A DNA stretch of 64,000 bases, from positions 117,883 through 181,882 of the forward strand of contig NZ_LUUB01000054.1 of assembly GCF_001641635.1 (NCBI RefSeq). The letters run 5' to 3'. The position numbers and the translations under genes were made by a program. This document shows positions 60,316 through 64,000 of this stretch, one piece after another. The notes below the pieces were generated by a model. That model searched no databases and was not told the origin of the DNA. It was given only the letters and a program-made list of their open reading frames with translations. Positions within the stretch are counted from its first letter, which is position 1. Every line of letters begins with the position of its first letter. This stretch comes from Bradyrhizobium centrolobii. GTDB taxonomy: Bacteria > Pseudomonadota > Alphaproteobacteria > Rhizobiales > Xanthobacteraceae.

Positions 60316-62685
60316 ATGCAAGAACACACCAAATCGTCCACGCTCGAAAACGCTATTGCACTGCAAAAATACGGTGTCGGACAGCCGGTCCGCCGCAAGG
60401 AGGACGACACGCTGGTGCGCGGCCAGGGCCGCTATACCGATGATTTCAACCTGCCCGGCCAGGCCTACGCCGTGATCGTCCGCTCGACCCATGCCCATGG
60501 CATGCTCCGCGGCATCGGCACCGCGGCGGCCAGGGCGATGCCGGGCGTGCTCGGGGTGTGGACGGGAACGGACCTTGACGCCGCCGGCTATGGCCCCTTC
60601 ACCTGCGGCCTGCCGCTGAAGAGCCGGGACGGCTCGCCCCTGCTCCAGACCAACCGCCAGCCGCTCGCGACCGACAAGGTCCGCTTTGTTGGCGATCCCG
60701 TCGCCTTTGTCGTGGCAGAGACGCTGGCGCAGGCGCGCGACGCGGCCGAGGCGGTCGAGGTCGACGTCGAGCCGCTGCCGGCGGTGACCGATCCTGAGGA
60801 TGCGGCCAAGCCGGGGGCGCCGCAGCTCTACGACCACATCCCCAACAACGTCGCGCTCGACTATCATTATGGCGACGTGGAGAAGGTGAATGCCGCCTTC
60901 GCCGGCGCCCCCCATGTGACCAAGCTCGACATCGAGAACACCCGCGTCGCCGTGGTGTCGATGGAGCCGCGCGTGGGGCTCGCCTCCTACGACAAGAAGA
61001 CCGAGCGCTATACCATCCAGGTGCCGACGCAGGGCGTCGCGGGCAACCGCGCCAACCTCGCCAAGAACCTGAAAGTGCCGAACGAGAAAGTGCGCATCCT
61101 CACCGCCAATGTCGGCGGCTCCTTCGGCATGAAGAACATCAACTACCCCGAATACATGTGCATCCTCTACGCGGCCAAAGAGCTGGGACGCCCGGTGAAA
61201 TGGCTCGACGAGCGCTCGACCAGCTTCCTCTCCGACAGCCACGGCCGCGCACAAAAGATTCATGCCGAGCTTGCGCTGGATGCCGAGGGACATTTCCTCG
61301 CGGCCAAGCTCTCCGGCTACGGCAATCTCGGCGCCTACATCACGGGCGTTGCACCGGGGCCGCTCTCACTCAACACCGGCAAGAATTTCTCCAGCGTCTA
61401 TCGCACGCCGTTGATGGCCGTCGACATCAAGACGGTCCTGACCAACACCACGCTGATGGGCGCCTATCGGGGCGCCGGCCGGCCCGAGGCAAACTACTAC
61501 ATGGAGCGGCTGATCGACCGCGCCGCCGACGAGATGGGCCTCAACCGGCTTACCTTGCGCAAGCGCAACTTCATCAAGCCGAACCAGATGCCGTTCCCGG
61601 CCTCCTCCGGCGTCACCTATGACAGCGGCGACTTCCAGTCGGTGTTCAACAAGGCGCTCGAAATCTCCGACCATGAGAATTTCGCCAAGCGCAAGAAGGA
61701 GAGCAAGAAGGCCGGCAAGCTGCGCGGCATCGCGGTCGGCTCCTATCTCGAGGTCACCGCGCCGCCGAGCGTCGAGCTCGGCAAGATCGTGTTCGACCCC
61801 GACGGCACCGTGCAGCTCATCACCGGCACGCTTGACTACGGCCAGGGCCACGCGACGCCGTTCGCGCAGGTGCTGTGCGCGCAGCTCGGCGTTCCCTTCG
61901 AGAGCGTCAAGCTGGTGCAAGGCGACAGCGACATCGTCCACACCGGCAACGGCACCGGCGGCTCGCGCTCGATCACGGCGAGCGGCATGGCGATCGTGCA
62001 GGCCTCCAAGCTCGTGATCGAAAAGGGCAAGCGCGCCGCGGCGCACATGCTGGAAGCCTCCGAAGCCGACATCGAGTTCGCCGACGGCAGCTTCACCATC
62101 GCCGGCACCGATCGCAGCATCGACATCATGGAGCTCGCCAAGCGCCTGCATGACGGCAAGGTGCCGGAGGGCGTGCCCGATACGCTCGACGTCGACCACA
62201 CCAGCGACGTTGTGCCGTCGGCCTTCCCGAACGGCTGCCACGTCGCCGAGGTCGAGATCGATCCGGACACCGGCGTGGTGCAGATCGTGCGCTACAGCGC
62301 GGTGAACGATTTCGGCACCGTGATCAACCCGATGCTGGTCGCAGGCCAGCTCCATGGCGGTGTCGTCCAGGGCATCGGCCAGGCACTGATGGAGCAGATC
62401 CGCTACGACGAGAGCGGCCAGCCGATCACGGGCTCGCTGATGGACTACGCGCTGCCGCGCGCCGAGGACGTACCGTTCATGACGGTCGGCGATCACCCGG
62501 TGCCGGCGACGAGCAATCCGCTGGGCACCAAGGGCTGCGGCGAAGCCGGCTGCGCCGGCAGCCTGTCGACCGTCGTGAACGCGGTGGTCGACGCTCTCTC
62601 CGACTACGGCATCAAGCACATCGACATGCCGCTGACGCCGGAGCGCGTCTGGCGTGCGATCCAGGAGGCGAAGGGGGCGGCGTAA
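60316..62685 (+). CDS. Molybdenum hydroxylase large subunit (xanthine/aldehyde/CO dehydrogenase family)
   Basis: 789 aa from ATG 60316 (AGGA 7 nt upstream). Molybdopterin-cytosine-dinucleotide-binding subunit: PVRRKEDDTLVRGQGRYTDD opening, MEPRVGLASYD, NVGGSFGMKNINYPEYMCIL, active-site loop GAYRGAGRPEANYYMERLID and terminal catalytic Glu in LGTKGCGEAGCAGS. The AYRGAGR loop is that of aldehyde-oxidase-like or form II CO-dehydrogenase-like enzymes, not AYRCSFR of true CODH. The FAD (medium) and 2Fe-2S (small) subunit genes are not adjacent in this window. Substrate unknown. Confidence 0.93.
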   Translation: MQEHTKSSTLENAIALQKYGVGQPVRRKEDDTLVRGQGRYTDDFNLPGQAYAVIVRSTHAHGMLRGIGTAAARAMPGVLGVWTGTDLDAAGYGPFTCGLPLKSRDGSPLLQTNRQPLATDKVRFVGDPVAFVVAETLAQARDAAEAVEVDVEPLPAVTDPEDAAKPGAPQLYDHIPNNVALDYHYGDVEKVNAAFAGAPHVTKLDIENTRVAVVSMEPRVGLASYDKKTERYTIQVPTQGVAGNRANLAKNLKVPNEKVRILTANVGGSFGMKNINYPEYMCILYAAKELGRPVKWLDERSTSFLSDSHGRAQKIHAELALDAEGHFLAAKLSGYGNLGAYITGVAPGPLSLNTGKNFSSVYRTPLMAVDIKTVLTNTTLMGAYRGAGRPEANYYMERLIDRAADEMGLNRLTLRKRNFIKPNQMPFPASSGVTYDSGDFQSVFNKALEISDHENFAKRKKESKKAGKLRGIAVGSYLEVTAPPSVELGKIVFDPDGTVQLITGTLDYGQGHATPFAQVLCAQLGVPFESVKLVQGDSDIVHTGNGTGGSRSITASGMAIVQASKLVIEKGKRAAAHMLEASEADIEFADGSFTIAGTDRSIDIMELAKRLHDGKVPEGVPDTLDVDHTSDVVPSAFPNGCHVAEVEIDPDTGVVQIVRYSAVNDFGTVINPMLVAGQLHGGVVQGIGQALMEQIRYDESGQPITGSLMDYALPRAEDVPFMTVGDHPVPATSNPLGTKGCGEAGCAGSLSTVVNAVVDALSDYGIKHIDMPLTPERVWRAIQEAKGAA

Positions 62686-62699
62686 GGCCGACGCTCTCT

Positions 62700-62892
62700 C
62701 CGTCGTCATGGCCGGGCTTGACCCGGCCATCCACGTCGAGGTGCGCTCGCAGCCTCCACACTCACCACTGTCATCGCCCGCCTTGTGCGCAATTGCGCAC
62801 TGGGGCGGGCGATCCAGTATTCCAGAGACGTCGGAGGAATACGGAAAAGCCGCGGCGTACTGGATGCCCCGCCTTCGCGGGGCATGACAGCG
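62700..62892. repeat. REP cluster at convergent 3' ends
   Basis: ATGGCCGGG-CTTGA-CCCGGCCAT (62708-62730) matches the hairpins near 52650. TGCGCAATTGCGCA (near 62787) and ATGCCCCGC-CTTC-GCGGGGCAT (62864-62885) are further perfect palindromes. It separates the molybdenum hydroxylase gene from the convergent MaoC-like gene. Confidence 0.75.
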
Positions 62893-62926
62893 AACTTGGT
62901 GGAAGAGCCTACAGCCCAGCGGCCAC

Positions 62927-63727
62927 TTAAGCCGCCGCCTGCTCGCGGGGCTGGTAGATCGCGGTGTGCTGGCAGTGCGCCAGCGGCGTCGTGCCGTTGG
63001 CGACGACCAGCGCGTCGAGCTCGACGAAGCGATGACCCTTCTTCTCGTAGTTTGCGGTGACCTTCGCCCGTGCTGTGATTTCGTCGCCGGCGCGTGCAGC
63101 CGACAATAGCTGCATGCGGCTGCCGACATGGATCCACGGGCCCAAGATCGTGTTGTCGACCAGCACGCGGTTCATGACGCGCTGGATCAGGCCGGGATGG
63201 CCAAGCCCCTCGCGCGCGAAGATCGGATCGGCTTCCCTTATGTCTGCGAGATAGTCCGCGGCCTCCTGTCCGGCCCAGCGGCGCGGCGCCGTGCCGAGCC
63301 ATTTGCCTGTCTCAAAAGTCGCGGGGCCGACCGGCTTGCGTTCGGCCACGGCCGGGACCTCGACATAATCGCTCAAGGCGACCGCGGGCGCAGTGGCCGG
63401 CAGCGAGGCCGTTCCGGTCGCGCAGAGCTCGGTGCGGCTGAACACCTCGATCGTGAGCAGGCCATTATGCTCGGTCGCGTCGACATCCGCCGCCTCGCCG
63501 TCATAGACCGGCTTGATGAAGCGTGCCTCGATCAACCCACGCGACAGGAAATCGCGGCCCCAGTGGGCGACCGGCACGTGCATCATGTACGCGAAGACGT
63601 CGACGCCCGGCACCAGCCCGCCGGAGAAGCCGAAGCGGCGCGCCACCGTGTCGTCATGCATCTTGTTTTCGGATTGCTTGGCCGTGTTGTAGGCCTGCAC
63701 GCGATAGGTCTCGAGCCGGTTCGGCAT
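62927..63727 (-). CDS. MaoC-like hot-dog-fold protein
   Basis: 266 aa; GGAAGG lies 7 nt before ATG 63727. Two hot-dog halves: the first has [20 protein letters not shown] with [20 protein letters not shown], the second has [20 protein letters not shown] and [26 protein letters not shown]-type and HVGSRM segments are as in MaoC dehydratase-like and acyl-thioester enzymes. The catalytic Asp/His pair is not clearly preserved, so hydratase activity is uncertain. Confidence 0.82.
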   Translation of the reverse strand: MPNRLETYRVQAYNTAKQSENKMHDDTVARRFGFSGGLVPGVDVFAYMMHVPVAHWGRDFLSRGLIEARFIKPVYDGEAADVDATEHNGLLTIEVFSRTELCATGTASLPATAPAVALSDYVEVPAVAERKPVGPATFETGKWLGTAPRRWAGQEAADYLADIREADPIFAREGLGHPGLIQRVMNRVLVDNTILGPWIHVGSRMQLLSAARAGDEITARAKVTANYEKKGHRFVELDALVVANGTTPLAHCQHTAIYQPREQAAA

Positions 63728-63833
63728 GGGTTCGCCTTCCCTGAATTCTTGTTGTTTCGGGCTGATCGTAGGGCCTGAGGAACCGGGGTCAATCCCCTCG
63801 CCTTTGCGGCCCGAATGGGGTACCACGCGGCCG

Positions 63834-64000
63834 ATGACGCATCCTCCCGACAGCCCCCGCATCTATGTCGACGCCGACGCCTGTCCGGTGAAGGACGAGA
63901 TCTATCGCGTCGCGATTCGGCATGGTGTGCCGGTGAGCGTGGTCGCCGGCAATTTCATCCGCGTGCCGCAGGACCCGCTGATCGAGCGCGTCGCGGCGGG
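63834..64000 (+). CDS. YaiI/YqxD family (DUF188) protein, cut by window end
   Basis: First 55 codons only. [20 protein letters not shown] then [18 protein letters not shown] is the invariant start of the UPF0178 family, a PIN-like fold with the metal-binding Asp residues (Asp13, Asp15). Biochemical role unknown. Divergent from the MaoC-like gene with 106 nt between. Confidence 0.9.
   Translation, partial: MTHPPDSPRIYVDADACPVKDEIYRVAIRHGVPVSVVAGNFIRVPQDPLIERVAA

Noticed and set aside
61366..63129. 587-codon minus-strand open frame across the molybdenum hydroxylase end
   Set aside because: Low-complexity shadow crossing two genes and a REP cluster.

Overview
The window looks like chromosome of a Bradyrhizobium-type alphaproteobacterium (Nitrobacteraceae). 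The evidence is uniformly high GC, dispersed REP-type palindromes of the kind familiar from Bradyrhizobium and Rhodopseudomonas, dense LysR/TetR/MarR/GntR regulators next to small catabolic operons, and housekeeping genes (guaA, guaB, rlmE, ppx/gppA, an rsmB-type methyltransferase) of alphaproteobacterial type. No rRNA, tRNA or CRISPR array was recognised. Both edge genes are cut by the window: a ClC chloride channel on the left and a YaiI/DUF188 protein on the right.

Layout. 1-8.3 kb: ClC channel, an acetolactate-synthase-like ThDP enzyme, three exported proteins (lipocalin-like, cupin-like, a sugar-type ABC binding protein without its permeases), and long gene-poor stretches with repeat debris and an IS21-like end. 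8.3-12.3 kb: LysR, Old Yellow Enzyme and isochorismatase-like hydrolase, then a PadR/O-methyltransferase pair. 12.4-15.4 kb: a tightly overlapping operon of GntR regulator, dicarboxylate/amino-acid symporter and threonine-aldolase-like PLP enzyme. 15.4-23.4 kb: a frameshifted YjbR gene, the divergent OhrR/Ohr peroxide pair, a MarR-GNAT fusion, cupins, an MFS transporter and a methyltransferase/LysR pair. 23.4-25.5 kb: IS5-type transposase, a DUF1214 relic and an exported protein. 25.8-37.3 kb: regulator-plus-target modules (TetR with a HdeD-like membrane protein, TetR with an EamA exporter, LysR with an SDR), a peptide-deformylase-like protein lacking key metal ligands, and a serine hydrolase. 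37.3-41.0 kb: guaA, preceded by a second copy of its last codons exactly 2.0 kb away; the interval holds a three-domain carboxymuconolactone-decarboxylase protein and resembles a small island or scar at the guaA 3' end. 41.2-54.3 kb: HxlR/MFS, cold shock protein, rRNA methyltransferase, MAPEG protein, metallophosphoesterase, a BamA paralogue, a CurA-type reductase and guaB. 54.4-64 kb: Pmp3-like peptide, DHA2 efflux pump, secreted clan GH-A glycosidase, rlmE-ppx pair, orphan molybdenum hydroxylase large subunit, MaoC-like protein and a YaiI fragment.

Recurring theme. Several regulators have strong palindromes between or over their own promoter elements: GntR 12428, MarR-GNAT 17388, TetR 28346 and TetR 32871. 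In all four, the best sigma70-like promoter places +1 at or within a base or two of the ATG, and no Shine-Dalgarno sequence is visible, so leaderless autoregulated mRNAs are predicted. In two cases the same palindrome recurs before the neighbouring target gene. Gene relics (LacI tail, SRPBCC start, DUF1214 tail, serine hydrolase tail, YjbR frameshift) show active decay between operons. All names and functions were assigned by reading the sequence; no database search was run.
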